Part shown: in pieces, positions 37,239-48,991 of the stretch
How the letters are laid out: the number at the start of each line of letters is the position of its first letter
Position numbering within the stretch: the stretch's first letter is position 1
Made by a program: the position numbers and the translations under genes
Assembly: GCA_022579005.1 (NCBI GenBank)
Contig: MU401687.1
Coordinates: 1 to 55,924 of the forward strand
Direction: 5' to 3'
DNA length: 55,924 nt
Source of the DNA: Poronia punctata
Lineage: Eukaryota > Ascomycota > Sordariomycetes > Xylariales > Xylariaceae
Notes under the pieces: generated by a model
Seen by the model: the letters and a program-made list of their open reading frames with translations, nothing else
What the model was told of the DNA's origin: nothing
The model's database searches: none

Positions 37239-38921
37239 ATGGCAAATCTCGGTGGTCTGATATTGGGGCTGTTGGTCACCTTTCTGACCTACAGCATCGG
37301 CGAGATTCTTGTCTTCAAGACAGACACTCGTAAGCTAACTCGGTATCCCCTCGTCTCCACAATATGGAAATATGCCCCTCGATTCATGCATAACCTGTCA
37401 TATGCTACCAACGCGACAAGGATATTGGAGAAGGGTTACTACAAGGTGAATACCTACATCTTGCTTGTCTGTCTGTCTGTCGATTCGCGTGACTCATTGC
37501 TTATTATGATCTCGAATAGTTCAAGTCGACGACTTTCCAGCATCTCAGAGGTCAAGGCAATGTCATCGTCTTACCCTTGACCGTTCTAGAGGAGCTGGCG
37601 GCGATCCCGGCCACCGTCGCCAGTCCCCATGGAGCACTCGAGCAGGACTTGCTCGGCGACTTCACCGGCTTGAACCTCATATTGGAGAGCCGTATCCATC
37701 ATTCCATCGTCCAGCGAAAGCTGACCCCGCGTCTCAACGTCCTCATGCCGGCCATGGAAGACGAGCTTAGACATGCGTGGGAGAGGTCCTTTCCCGATGT
37801 AGGTCATGACTGGACCGAATTCCAGCCCTATCAGATCTTTGGCAAGATCTCTGCCAGTCTCACTGCTCGTGCGTTGGTAGGTCCCGAGTTGTGTCGGGAT
37901 GAGGTTTGGTTGGATATCGCGTTCAACTATACGGAGAACCGTAAGCTCACTATACCCTCCGTCATTTTCGTTGATATATGCTAACGGACTTCGAGTGTTC
38001 CGAACAATTGTCCTCTTGCGTTCAGTGCCTAAATGGATGCAATCCATTCTCTGCGTCTTCTTGCCTTCGTATTGGAATGGAAAATATTATATCCGACTGG
38101 CCAAGCAAACGCTAAAACCCAGAATCGAGAAATTGCTGAGCCAGGATATCCACTCTTCTCCGACAGAATACGACCCGGCCACATCCAACGTCCTCTACTG
38201 GCTCGCCGAGCTGGCCAAGGGGGGAGATCGCTCAGCAGATAAGCTTGCGCACATAGAAGTACTCCTGGCCCTTGCCTCGGTCCATACCACGCTTCTGAGA
38301 ATGGTAAACGTCCTATACGACATCACCGCCTCCGGGCCGGAACTGGTGCAGGAACTCAGGGAGGAGATCCTCGAAGTCCTTGCAAGTAAGGGTGAATGGA
38401 CAGATAACCCCTACGACAAGCTCCACAAACTCGACAGCGTCATGCGCGAGTCCCAGCGCATGTCACCGCCCACCATCGTCGGGATGAAGAGGTTGTTCCG
38501 GCAAGACTATACCTTTAGCGATGGCACCACCTTTGTCCCCAAAGGCTCATATGCCTGCATGCCCACGTACACGATCGAGAACGATCCGGCACATACGGAT
38601 AACCCGGCTAAGTACGACGGACTGCGCTATTATCGCCAATTCATCGGCGCCGAGAACGAGAAAGAGGCCGAACAGTTCCTTTTCTCGTCGGCCGGACAGA
38701 CGGCGTTGAACTTTGGATACGGCAAGAGTGCATGCCCGGGCCGATTCTTCGCGTCCAAGATCATCAAGATGTTGTTCGTCAAGCTGCTTATGGAGTATGA
38801 CTTTCAGTTCCTCCCCGGTACCGGACGGCCTAAGAATATTGTCGTGCACGAGTTTTTGTTCTGCTGGCCATGGCAGAAGATGCTTGTTAGAAAACGGGGG
38901 GATGCCGTCTCGGTTGTTTGA
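37239..38921 (+). CDS. Cytochrome P450-B, ent-kaurene-oxidase-like (CYP503 type)
   Basis: Membrane-anchored P450 whose motifs most resemble fungal ent-kaurene oxidase (P450-4). Three exons (37239-37445, 37520-37940, 37996-38921) join in frame to 517 residues. The second intron has a perfect GCTAACG branch site. The N-terminal anchor is at about residues 5-25. The I-helix reads ASVHTT (303-308), with His in the acid position as I recall for kaurene oxidase. ExxR is ESQR (361-364). The heme loop FGYGKSACPGR has Cys456. The C-terminal part LLMEYDFQFLPGTGRPKN is typical of the group. Intron phases match P450-A and P450-C, and exon 2 is 421 nt as in P450-C. A role in stepwise oxidation of a methyl group on the cyclase product is inferred by family resemblance. 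Confidence 0.92.
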
Positions 38922-39350
38922 TGCCGGGAGCTAGATCTCGGATTCGAGGCACGTTTTGAACCTGGGGGAAAGGGGCTCGGATATTAGGATAGGATACATG
39001 AATCTTTTAGACATGATGTACAAGCTGTTGCTTCATGGAGGGTCGGTCTTCGTCTACAGCATATAATCACCTCTGCAAAAGGATGGATAAACGAGCTAAA
39101 ATCTCTTGCTCCCTACCCACGGTGGTTACCCTGTAGTTCCGGTTTCACAACGTTACTTGTCTTACCTGACTTCACATGTAGCACAAAGTTGAATATCACG
39201 GCAGGACGAACATCTCGATTCATTGACATTCCGTCTGTACACATCGCTGTAATTACCCTTGTGACCTAACCTACTACAGTATTTCTGCAGTCCTATATAC
39301 AACTCGCAACTCCTATACTATATCCGGGTATCCATTCATGACTCGTAAAC
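38922..39350. other. Convergent intergenic region
   Basis: 430 bp between the P450-B and PTH11-like gene 2 stops. Nothing recognised. Confidence 0.5.
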
Positions 39351-40860
39351 CTAAGACTTGACAACATCCACCCCCCTAGTAACCTGGATCCCCTGAACCT
39401 CCTGCAGCGAAATAGTCTCCGCGATATGACTATATTTCCCCGTACCTCCTCCTCCTCCTCCTCCCACGGGAGAACTCTCGATCCTGACAGTATTATCCGA
39501 CCTCAACCATCCCGCATCGTCGGTGCGGAACAACACGCTTTGACTACCAGTCGTCGAAGACGACGATAATCCGGTCCGGCCGGCAATAGACCTAGCGTGG
39601 TTTCGGAGCGAGTTGATCGACGCGTAGCTGCGGAGTAGGACACTCTTGCCGAGACCGTAGAGGGGCGCGTAGCAGGGGAGACAGGCTGCTATAATGGATG
39701 CGTGGGGTTCGATTAGGAGGAAGATGAATTGGGAGGATTGCGTTGCTTTTGTTCGTTCGTTAATTAAATGATGTCTATTCATCTAGGTACCCTGCTTGGG
39801 GAGGGAAATATGTATGTTTTAACTTACCGACAAGACTTGGTTGATCGATTATATGCTGATGAAGCTGATGGATGAGAATCACTCGAACCAGAGCGGCGAT
39901 ACAGCAGCTTTTTTTTTTCCCCCTCAGTTAGAATTTAACATGAGGAACATTGGCGCGTCCAAGGGTGTCACAACTTACAAGAAGCCCAGGGAAAAGATCA
40001 ATGATACACCTATCTTTCGTTTGAAAGGCATATGAAGACGGAAGACCATGGGTAAAGCAAGGAACAGGACGAAGAAATCGAGGACGAGCGTCCCGACTAC
40101 TTGGGTATACCCCACGGCGATTGGATCAAGGGTGAATTCTTGCTTTCCCTTGGTTATGAATTCTCGTGGATCTCCTTGGAATAATATGACCTGGACAGAC
40201 AAGCCTGGATGAGTATTTACACAGGCGGATGGGTTGCAAGGAAAGAGGTGTGCACATACGAAAAAGGTGGTTATCCCCCAGACGCTCACGGCGCCGATTG
40301 ATAGCCATACTATTATATGGAACGGCTTGGTGGAAAATATCCTCTTGTAGAATAATAGGATGGATATCTTGACGGATGTCAGATCACTCTGGGTGAGTAG
40401 AGATGATACAACGAGACACTGCGGGGATTAAGGTGAAGGTCAGTTCAAACCTTCTTCTGCTATTTTGATGAAGAAAGTACATAGGTCAAAACATACCAAG
40501 GCCGAATTCTTGTTTCCCGTGACGAAATCATCTTTATAGTAATCAATACCAATGAGATGTGCGAATATCCATACGTTGATACTCAACGACAGAGTGAATA
40601 TCTTGGTGTTTATACAAAATCAGTTTACCTACTCCTAACCAAAGCGTAGGTATGAAAAATGAGGGGTTACGCACCCATGTGGCTACCATCCACCAGTCGT
40701 CTGCCAAAAGTGGTGCTCTGGTTACCCTCCTCGCCTTGATACGTAGGACCAAGGCACAGAGAGATAGGAGAGGGAAAATGACAGACACGATGATGAGCGC
40801 CGTCGTAATCAGCGAATGATGTCTTTCTTCTGCCATTGTACGACCATATGATGCATCCAT
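39351..40860 (-). CDS. PTH11/rhodopsin-like seven-helix membrane protein 2
   Basis: Paralogue of the PTH11-like gene at 30.6-32.2 kb. Six exons (40860-40675, 40601-40497, 40418-40260, 40190-39979, 39907-39828, 39745-39351) join in frame to 378 residues starting MDASYGRTMAEERHH. Hydrophobic segments follow the same order: LITTALIIVSVIFPLLSLCA, ADDWWMVATW, FTLSLSINVWIFAHLIGI, SVKISILLFYKRIFST, then LVLDFFVLFLALPMVFRL, KIGVSLIFSLGFLCCIAAL and EPHASIIAACLPCYAPL. The cytoplasmic tail has a glycine run and Ser/Thr patches but is unlike that of gene 1, which suggests different partners. Internal exons are 105, 159, 212 and 80 nt, the same as gene 1. It sits between two P450 genes, divergent from P450-C. 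Confidence 0.9.
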
Positions 40861-42022
40861 CTAACTAGGCTACCTTTTTTTTTCTTCTAGAAGGTTGGTG
40901 GAATGAAGCTTGATCGATCTACAGGAATCTCATCTCTGGTTCCTTTCAACTTGGTCGGGCTCGTACGACTTAAAGGTGACAATGGCCCCTGCCCTTGGGG
41001 GTCCCTCTTATCCCGTGTCATATTTTCAGCCCCGAAAAATCCAAAAATGCTACGGTTGGGATGCTTATGTTGGAGGTTGAATATTCTGTTGCAACATCAG
41101 CTGTTCAGCCGTTGCTATTTCGCCATCATGTGTGGGTTGCTTTCGTTGTGGGTGAACAGACACAGTATAAAGTAGGAACGTCGGGTCGGTAATTAACACG
41201 GTGTACAAGCCCTCGTCCTGTCGTGAGGTCACTTCTTTTTTCCTGTTTGGTAGGTGGTATCTACAAGTACAACACCCGGCGGCCGACCCTGGTAGTAGAT
41301 GTACATGTTTGATAGTGACAGGAATCTCTGCCTGCCTGCCTACCGCCTCCATGTAAAAAGTAAAAGTACGTGTCGATGTTACCCATGTAACCCGGACTAG
41401 ACTAGGCACTTCGGTACCGTCCTCCACACCCCACCCATCCCACCACCACAAATGCCTGATTCCTTCATGCACGTCACCCTCCAATTTATCCAAAAAAGAT
41501 AAACCTCACCGAGCTTTCCAATAGCATAGCATGTACGTATCTTTTTTTTTTTGATGATTTTCGATATTTCGGTAAATGTGAATAAGTGACCAAGGTTAGA
41601 CTAACCTAGTTGTGTGATGTATTTTCTTTTTCTCATTTTTAAGCTTTTAAGCTTATTTTTCTCACAGCTTAGGTTATCTTCGAGTACCTCGTATCTACCA
41701 CTTGATGTATTTCATGTCAAGTTTGGTTTGACTATATATGTATCTACACTTTTAGTCACGATTCACAATTCACATAGTATTCTTTAGTGACGACAATAAT
41801 AGGACTATATAATACTCCATAAATAGTATCTACATTTCAAACTTCACGTCACCGCCGGGCACTGCCACTTCCAGGCACCAGATCCCAGGCACCGGGGCCC
41901 GAGCTAGGTTGACTATAACCGCCTTATAGTACCTACCGCTTCCGACTTCCTCTCTTCTCTTACACTTTTTCAATTTACTTGACGGCATTTTTACTTTTCG
42001 AAGCAAGCTATGTGATTTGATC
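40861..42022. promoter_or_regulatory. Divergent promoter region, PTH11-like gene 2 / P450-C
   Basis: 1.2 kb with no supported gene. A TA-rich stretch (CTATATAATAC near 41804) lies about 220 bp upstream of the P450-C ATG. No operator is claimed. Confidence 0.4.
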
Positions 42023-43790
42023 ATGGCGTATTCAAGTGCAACTTTACAATTCGTCAACCAAAGTCGACATACCATAACCGGGGCCTTTAACGAGACGACA
42101 GCCGTCGTGGACCACCGGTCTGCTTTTATATACATTTTGGCATTCTTATCCATACTTTACCTCTTCACCTCCAGGATAGACGCCGGGAGAAAAGATGGTC
42201 TCCCTACCGTAAACCGACTCTTCCCTTTCGAACCCGAGCTCTTCTCCCGAATAAGATGGGGTCTTGGCGCAAAGAAGATCCTGGCCAAGGCACAATCCAA
42301 GGTGAGGGCGACTTTTTACAACAAACGTCCGGACTTGTTTTCATATCTGACTTTTTTCCCCCCGATAGTATCCGGACCAGCCATATCGTCTCGCTCGCGG
42401 AGACATGGACGTCATCGTCCTCCCGGCCAGCTTCATCCCCGAACTCAACCATCTCCCGCCGAGCGTCCTAACCACGCGCGAATTCCACGCCCATACACTC
42501 CTGGGCCACATCACCGGGATTGATATAGTCAAGCGCACGGGCTTCCACGTGAGGATATTACTGAACCGCATCAGCCCGGCCATCAACAAGGTCCTCCACC
42601 CCATAGCCCATCGCATGTCGGCCGCCATCGCGAGGAACATGACGCAGGACACGGAGGAATGGAGCACGATACGACCGCTGGACATGTACGTCAAGTTTGT
42701 CAGTGAGGGAGTGGCTTACGTCCTTTTCGGCCCGCCCATCTGTGATAATCCCGACATGGTGCGGTTGTGTCACCATCATACCGAGAATAGTAAGTTGCGG
42801 CGCACATCACTCGAAATTTTCAATTAACCTAAAACCCAATCCTCCGTCTTGGCGTTTTTTATGAGTCACCACAAAGTTGACTTGACTAACTAACCAACGT
42901 TGCAACCTACAACAGTCTTCACCATCGTGTTCATCATGCGATTCGTGCCTGCCTGGTTACAATCGACCCTGGTCTGGCTTCTCCCCTACAAATGGAGTCT
43001 GAACCGGAGCTGGAAGACGATAGAGAAGACGGTGGTGGCAGAGGTCCGCCGCCGAGCCCGCGAGGGCGATGACCACGACGCCGAAGACGCCATATCGTGG
43101 ATGGTAAGGGACGGCAAGACGGATTTCGAGCGCGACCCCGGATCCCTGAGCAGGCTCATCGGCGCCCTCGCCGGAGGAAGCACCTACAGCACCGCCGGCC
43201 TGGTCGCCGGCACGGTAGCGGACCTAGTCGCGCGACCCGAACTCCTCGAAGAGATCCGGACGGAGATAAGGCGGAAGCACGAGCAAGTCGGCGGGGCGTG
43301 GGACAAGGCGGCCTTTAACGACCTGCCCAAGCTGGACTCGGTCCTTAAGGAAAGCGCCCGCGTGGCGCCGAGCTCCATCGTCATATATAGTCGCCACATG
43401 GAGGCCGACCATCGATTATCCAACGGGTTGTTACTGCGCAAAGGCCAGAAGATCACGGTCAATGCGCAAATCACGTCGATGGATCCGAAAGATTACCCGG
43501 ACCCGGAGGAGTTCGACGGGCTGCGACACATGGGCGCCCAGCCCTTTAGGAGGGTCGACGACCATTTACTTACGTGGGGGTCTGGCCGGTGGGCTTGTCC
43601 CGGTAGATTCGTGGCCAATATCATGGCCAAGATCCTCTTGGTCGAGCTACTACATGATTACGAGTTTCAATTCATCGATGGGAAGAGGCCGGGGAGTCTG
43701 GCCCTTCACGAATTCATGCTCATTGACCCGTTTAGCAAGATCAAGGTGAGACGGAGAAAGGAAGTCTTGGGTTTGAGATACGAGGGGTGA
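42023..43790 (+). CDS. Cytochrome P450-C, paralogue of P450-A
   Basis: Membrane-anchored P450 predicted to decorate the diterpene. Three exons (42023-42301, 42369-42789, 42916-43790) join in frame to 524 residues. ATG 42023 (MAYSSATLQFVNQ) is the first in frame. The anchor helix is at about 36-52, followed by TVNRLFPFEPELFSRIRW, nearly the same block as in P450-A. Exon 2 begins YPDQPYRLARGDMDVIVLP. The I-helix reads GSTYST (321-326), with Tyr in the acid position. ExxR is ESAR (379-382). The heme loop WGSGRWACPGR has Cys461. Exon 2 has exactly the length of exon 2 in P450-B (421 nt). The gene marks the right edge of the recognisable core. The reaction it performs cannot be predicted. Confidence 0.92.
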
Positions 43791-46561
43791 TGGGAATCCG
43801 AAAATCAACTTGCCATTTATGTGTATTTGTAATCAGATACCTAGTTAAGGACAAATTAAAAATGAAAACTATGCGATTAATTACCTCAGGGCGCGATATT
43901 ATTGTTGTTTTATCTGAGTCTGTGCGACTTTTGTCTTTCCTTGTTCTTGTGCGACGTCATTAGCACTAGTGACCCCAACCCAGAGGGGAGCCGGGGAGCC
44001 GGGGACCTTTCTGTCCCACCAAATGTCACTTTCGGCGGTAAAGAAGAAAACAGTATCAGCAAGCGCTTGAATTCAGGGAAATACTACTCCTTGGGAAGAT
44101 ATCAAAACAACGCTTTGCCATCGATATAACTCTTGCATGAACTCAAAGTTAGATACTTGCCGTCACACCTTGAGAACCATCAGTCTCCAACAAAAGTACT
44201 GTTGCTACGTGTATGTTAGGTACCTACCTTATCCCATTGTACATACATAGTAAACAGAAAAGGTACGAGAGACAGACATATTATCAGTTGCTCAATTAGG
44301 GCTGACAGCTACCTACTTTACATACCCACAGTGGAGAAGTACCATGCATCAGGGAGTTGCAAGTGACAAGAGGTGCCGTCCCAAAGGGTAGGTATCTTGT
44401 TTTTCCAGGGGGGTTACGGGGAGCGGGAGGGGAGGGGAGGGAAGGAAAAGGTTGTTGCCGTTGCCGTTGCCGTCGACCCTTGGAATCTTACACAGGTAGG
44501 GTTACATACATACATAGATGAAAACGTAGGAAAGAAAAAGAAACATAAGCACATATCTCATAAATGTACCACACACAGTACGTGTAACTGGGTAAACCTT
44601 TTTTTGATCAGCAACGTATGTGTCGTATGCGCAATGTCACCCTTTCCCTCTTTCTACCTTTTCGCTCTCCTTTCCTATCCCCCTGTGTTCTGTTTATTGG
44701 GTTTACGACTTCGGTTAGCGAGCGAGATGGGTGTAAACGACGTGGATGTCATTTACTCGACAGGACCCCTAGAATATCTGACATTACAGCATAAGCGACT
44801 AATAAAAGAAAGAGACGAGTACATATTAGGTTAGAATATGTAAGTAAGTAAGATGGGCTGAGATGTAAAGTGTGAGGATATTATGTCAGCAGAAGACGCA
44901 AAATAAAAATAATCGGTTTATTAGGAGTAGGTACTTACGGCTGACTGTATTTATTTATGTCTTATGCCAATTGTTGAGCCAAACAATGCCGCAACAATTT
45001 CTATCGAGATGGCATCCTACGAGTAAGACTAAGAGCCTATCTATCTATCTAGGTTACTACCTATTTGATGATGTACCCGAGCATGCTGGCCAGGCCAGGC
45101 CAGGCCAGGCTTGGAGTTTTGAAAACTGAGGGGTTTAATAGAACTGACAACCGGAACCGACGACTCTTCGACTTGACTAACCTAGATAGGCAGGACCTTT
45201 TTACCATTTTCTAGGGTTAGGGATGTTTCGGTACCAAATGATTACGATTCTTTTCAAAGTTTCCCTTTTATTACTCGGAGTCTGGATAGTCCTACTCGTA
45301 TCTCGTAGCAGAACAACCCACAGCAACAGGCTACAGTAATTCCGACTCCACCCCCTGTGACCAAAGGTTACTTCGCGTTACCATATATAGTAGCGATCAT
45401 CCCGCTTGTTTGGTATGGACATGATTTCATGCTCTATATCAAAAAGGCGGCTTGTTGAAAGTTGGAGATATGGAGACAGGGCTATTAATGGGTTATAATA
45501 ATGTCATGCTCATTACCTTACATTTCTAGCGGCCGGTTTTCTATATTTTGTTGTGTGTTGTATTACGAGTAGGTCCTACGGTCAAGATGGAAAGAAAGTT
45601 CTCACGCAACATGATCTACGAGTACTTTGGGGACTAGCGGGTGATACATGATGATCATTAGAACGGGCTTGCATTTTGACATACAAGTACCTTGGGGATC
45701 GGCCATCTTGGTTATAAACGTACTTGAACTGGTATAATAATTTGATCCGAAAGTTGCTCTTTTGCCCTGCTGAAAGTACATACCAGTAGGTAATAGGCGA
45801 CGGACAACACAGGCTGACAACTTGGCCGAGAAAGATATTCTCTATATCTGCCCTAGATATGGTTAAACACTTCCGGGGTACTAACTAAGTAAGTACCTAC
45901 TTAAAGCATCACCGACCCATTTGTTTCACTGCCACCCCAGTCAGTACCTACACGTAGGTATTTCAACCTTTTTTGTGTCCATTTCCCCGGGTTAGGTCGG
46001 ATTCCTCCTTCGTCTGGCCTGCCCCAACATGCAACGCTGCTCTGCTGACTGTGCCGCAGAACAGGAACTGAAAAAGAGGAGCTATATAACCCTACAGTCA
46101 ATCAGTTGAACTGCCCCATTGCATGTCACATGATAACTCGTTCATCTACCCATCAAGACGACGCTGCGTTTGTCGTGCCTCACAACTGCATATTTAGTCT
46201 TGTCCATCTCATGATCTCTATTGTTTCTACACCGGAGCTGTATGTGTGACTTGTGGTAATGTCCGTGCCCAGTCGGAGTACCTAGGTTAGGTACCTACCT
46301 AAGGTAACACGTCCAGCTACCTACATGGTTACATGTAGTCTAGACGGATCACGGTCCGGGCCACTTGTTTGTTACCCGATGTACCTAGTCTTTCTCAGTA
46401 GAAACCTAAGGTACCTGCCTACATACATACTCTCGCTAACTACCAAGACATCAATCAACCTCTCATCTCTCCGCATCTTACGTCCTAGCCCAAGGTAGAT
46501 AGATAGACACACGTAAAAACAAAACAGGAAGAAATAAAAAAAAGAAATAAAAAAAAACCCC
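43791..46561. other. Long intergenic region at the right edge of the cluster
   Basis: 2.8 kb without a supported gene. It holds a GGCCA pentanucleotide run (about 45089-45110) and frequent TAGGTACCTACC words (for example 46280-46310). The frame at 44373-44834 is low-complexity and not convincing. Confidence 0.5.
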
Positions 46562-47065
46562 CTACTCCTTCCCAAACCCCTGCTTCTTCATATTCTCAAT
46601 CCTCTCCGCAGCAGTGGCCGTATCAATAAACTCAACCACCTTTCCAATCATCTTCCCATCCTCGGTAAAGTCCAAGAACCAGGCAATCTCCAACGTGCTA
46701 CTCTTCTCCGCGCCCACGATCTTGGTCGTGTGTTCGGACAACACGCTGGCCCTCCTATTCGCCACGTCGATCACGACATCTCGGACCTCGTTCTGCGTCG
46801 ATTCCATCGTCGGCAGGACGGACGCCATCATTTCTTCCTGGTCCGCGTTTGTCTTGGTCGTCTTGAGAAACGGGTAGGCGGTGAAGAAGCGGAGAGGTCG
46901 TAGATTGTGTGAGCATTCGGGTGTCACCATCGTTAGCATCAGGGATGGGTCCCCCGCCCGTAGGGCCTCGGATGGGCCGTTGAGGAATTGGGTTATTGTG
47001 GATTGGATGGTGGCTCGGAGGGTTTCTTCTTCTTCTTCTTCTTCTTCTTTGTTTGAGGAAGACAT
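46562..47065 (-). CDS. NTF2/SnoaL-like small protein
   Basis: A single exon encodes 167 residues. After a polyglutamate run (residues 7-14) comes an alpha+beta domain with the layout of NTF2/SnoaL-like proteins: an N-terminal helix (LRATIQSTITQFLNGPSEAL), MLTMVTPECSHNLRP, then strands around RDVVIDVANRRASVLSEHTT and LEIAWFLDFTEDGKMIGKVV, and a C-terminal helix. Such proteins in fungal metabolite clusters can be small isomerases or cyclases, but many have no known role. No catalytic residues can be assigned. It lies 2.8 kb beyond P450-C, so cluster membership is only possible. Confidence 0.7.
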   Translation of the reverse strand: MSSSNKEEEEEEEETLRATIQSTITQFLNGPSEALRAGDPSLMLTMVTPECSHNLRPLRFFTAYPFLKTTKTNADQEEMMASVLPTMESTQNEVRDVVIDVANRRASVLSEHTTKIVGAEKSSTLEIAWFLDFTEDGKMIGKVVEFIDTATAAERIENMKKQGFGKE

Positions 47066-47956
47066 GGTGTGAGGTTGTTTAGACTAGATACGTTGTAGTT
47101 CTAAGAAGTGGGGGGGTTGGGGGGGGGGGGGGGGGGTTTACGAAAGTATCGTAGCTCTTTTTTATACAAGTAAATGTACTTTGTATGTGGGTGTAGAGTT
47201 CATAGATTGAATCTAAAATAAAATAAAATAAAGTATGTATGAATCGATGGGAGATATGCCCAGTAAGCTATCACGACACTTATACTCCGACTAGTAAACC
47301 ATTTCGAGATATGACCAGGGATCCGCAACCTTGCCGTTACAGGTTACTCACTTTTACCCCGTTTACGCTAGATAAATGCTACCTGTAACCTACCTATGTC
47401 ACAGACTAGAATCTACTGTGTATGATGCCGAGCTGAACATTTCTGCGTGCATCGAAACAAGATCTCGTGAGAAGTATATAAACTACCCTGTTTTTTAGTC
47501 AAGTACCATGCATTAGCTGGCCGCAGGGGACACGGACCTAATTATCTGAACTGACAAGGACGATTTAGTCTAGTTAACTAGATAGCTGTCAGGTTGCTCG
47601 GTAATTCTTGAGGCTGACCAGCCGTTCGAATGAGTAAATGATTAATTACATGATATGTCTAGACGCATTGTGAGGAAGTAAGTAAAGTTCCCTTCCCCTC
47701 CCCCTCCACCCCCCCCCCCTCCCCCGCACAATCACTAACTCTTGGCTCGATAGGCAACAGTCGCCAGTCCTAGAGGTAGAGCTACTGTAAATAGAGATCT
47801 GATATTGATCCTAAGGTTCTCATCAGAAGATCGAAGATGGCCGAGATGTGATTTAGATGATCACATACCCAAAACTAGGTACATCATCAAAAACACCATA
47901 CCTTGAACAAAGAGCAACATCGACTAAACCCAAAACTCAATATCTAGCCACTATAT
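47066..47956. other. Intergenic region with opposing G and C homopolymer runs
   Basis: It contains a G7-TT-G18 run at 47110-47136, just upstream of the NTF2-like gene, and a C-rich run at 47690-47726. No gene is supported. Confidence 0.6.
47110..47136. repeat. Poly-G tract
   Basis: Seven G, TT, then about eighteen G, located 45-71 bp upstream of the NTF2-like start codon (minus-strand gene). Confidence 0.85.
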
Positions 47957-48991
47957 CTATTCAGCCTTCTCCCCCTCTTTCAGCCCAGTCCAGTTAAGAC
48001 CCTGCTCCTCCATCAACTTATCCCGGATCCTCATAGCCTTCTCCCACGACGGACGAGAAGTGACGCGTTCATGCCACGCCTGCACGTTCGGCGTCCCCTC
48101 GAACCTGTCCTCGGGAGAACATTGGATACTAGCATCTACCCTCTCGTTCCAAGGCGCGAAGGCGAGATCCACGTACGTCAGTTTGTCGCCCACGAGCCAT
48201 TGCTTGCCTTGGAGAGAGACGTCTAGCACGCCGAGCACGCGTCTGACTTCTTTGTTGTATCGCTCTATTGCCGAGGGTAATCTCTCCGAGTGATGGACGT
48301 TGAACCTTGGGGGTTTGTCAGTGAGTTGAGTTTAACGACGGTTGAGTAAAGTAAGACTGGGTAAGACATAGATACATGTAGATAGGTAGGTACATACCAT
48401 CCCGCCTGGCCAAAGTAGGGTCCTTGACCACTAGCCTGGAAAAACATCCATTGATTCAGGAGATGTTTCTCCTTTAGAGAGTCGAATGTGAGGAGCTTCT
48501 TGCTGTCGTATTGCTCGACTAGATATGTGATGATCGCACCGGTTTCCCATAGAGTGATATCCGTGTTGGGATCCACGATGGCTGGGGTGAAATTCAGTCA
48601 GTCACTCACTCACTCACTCAAAACTCGGGAAAGGAAATCTAGATGTAATTCAGGGGCTTCCGGATCAAACGAACTAACTAACCTGGCACACGTCCATTGG
48701 GATTGAGATCGATGAATGGTTTCTGTTTGATGTGCTCAAATCTGATAGACTCTATCTCATATGGGATCTCCAGTTCCTCGAGGACAAGGACGACCTATTG
48801 TTTTTTTTTCTGTTCTAGCAGATGATTTACAATGAGGACATTTGGGAACAGCCATTTACCTTCCAAGGGTTAGGTCCAGGAGCTATAGCGGAGTCATCAG
48901 TAAAGTTTTGGTGATATATAAAGATGAAGAAGAAATAATCACGGACGAGAAGGATATACTTACGGGCCATCCATACTTTGATTGGATGCAT
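47957..48991 (-). CDS. Glutathione S-transferase, Ure2-like
   Basis: Glutathione-dependent transferase or disulfide reductase of the fungal Ure2p-type group. Five exons (48991-48964, 48882-48860, 48794-48683, 48581-48398, 48305-47957) join in frame to 231 residues. Two micro-exons (28 and 23 nt) supply MHPIKVWMAPGPNPWK. The thioredoxin fold follows: VVLVLEELEIPYEIESI, LNPNGRVPAIVDPN (cis-Pro loop), WETGAIITYLVEQYD (glutathione gamma-Glu site). The C-terminal domain holds QASGQGPYFGQAGWF and the conserved WLVGDKLTYVDLAFAPW. Family enzymes act in detoxification, and some serve metabolite pathways. It lies 4 kb outside the recognised core. Confidence 0.9.

Noticed and set aside
44373..44834. 153-residue plus-strand frame
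   Set aside because: Made of low-complexity Gly/Arg, Lys and Val-Ala repeats from simple-sequence DNA; no conserved domain.
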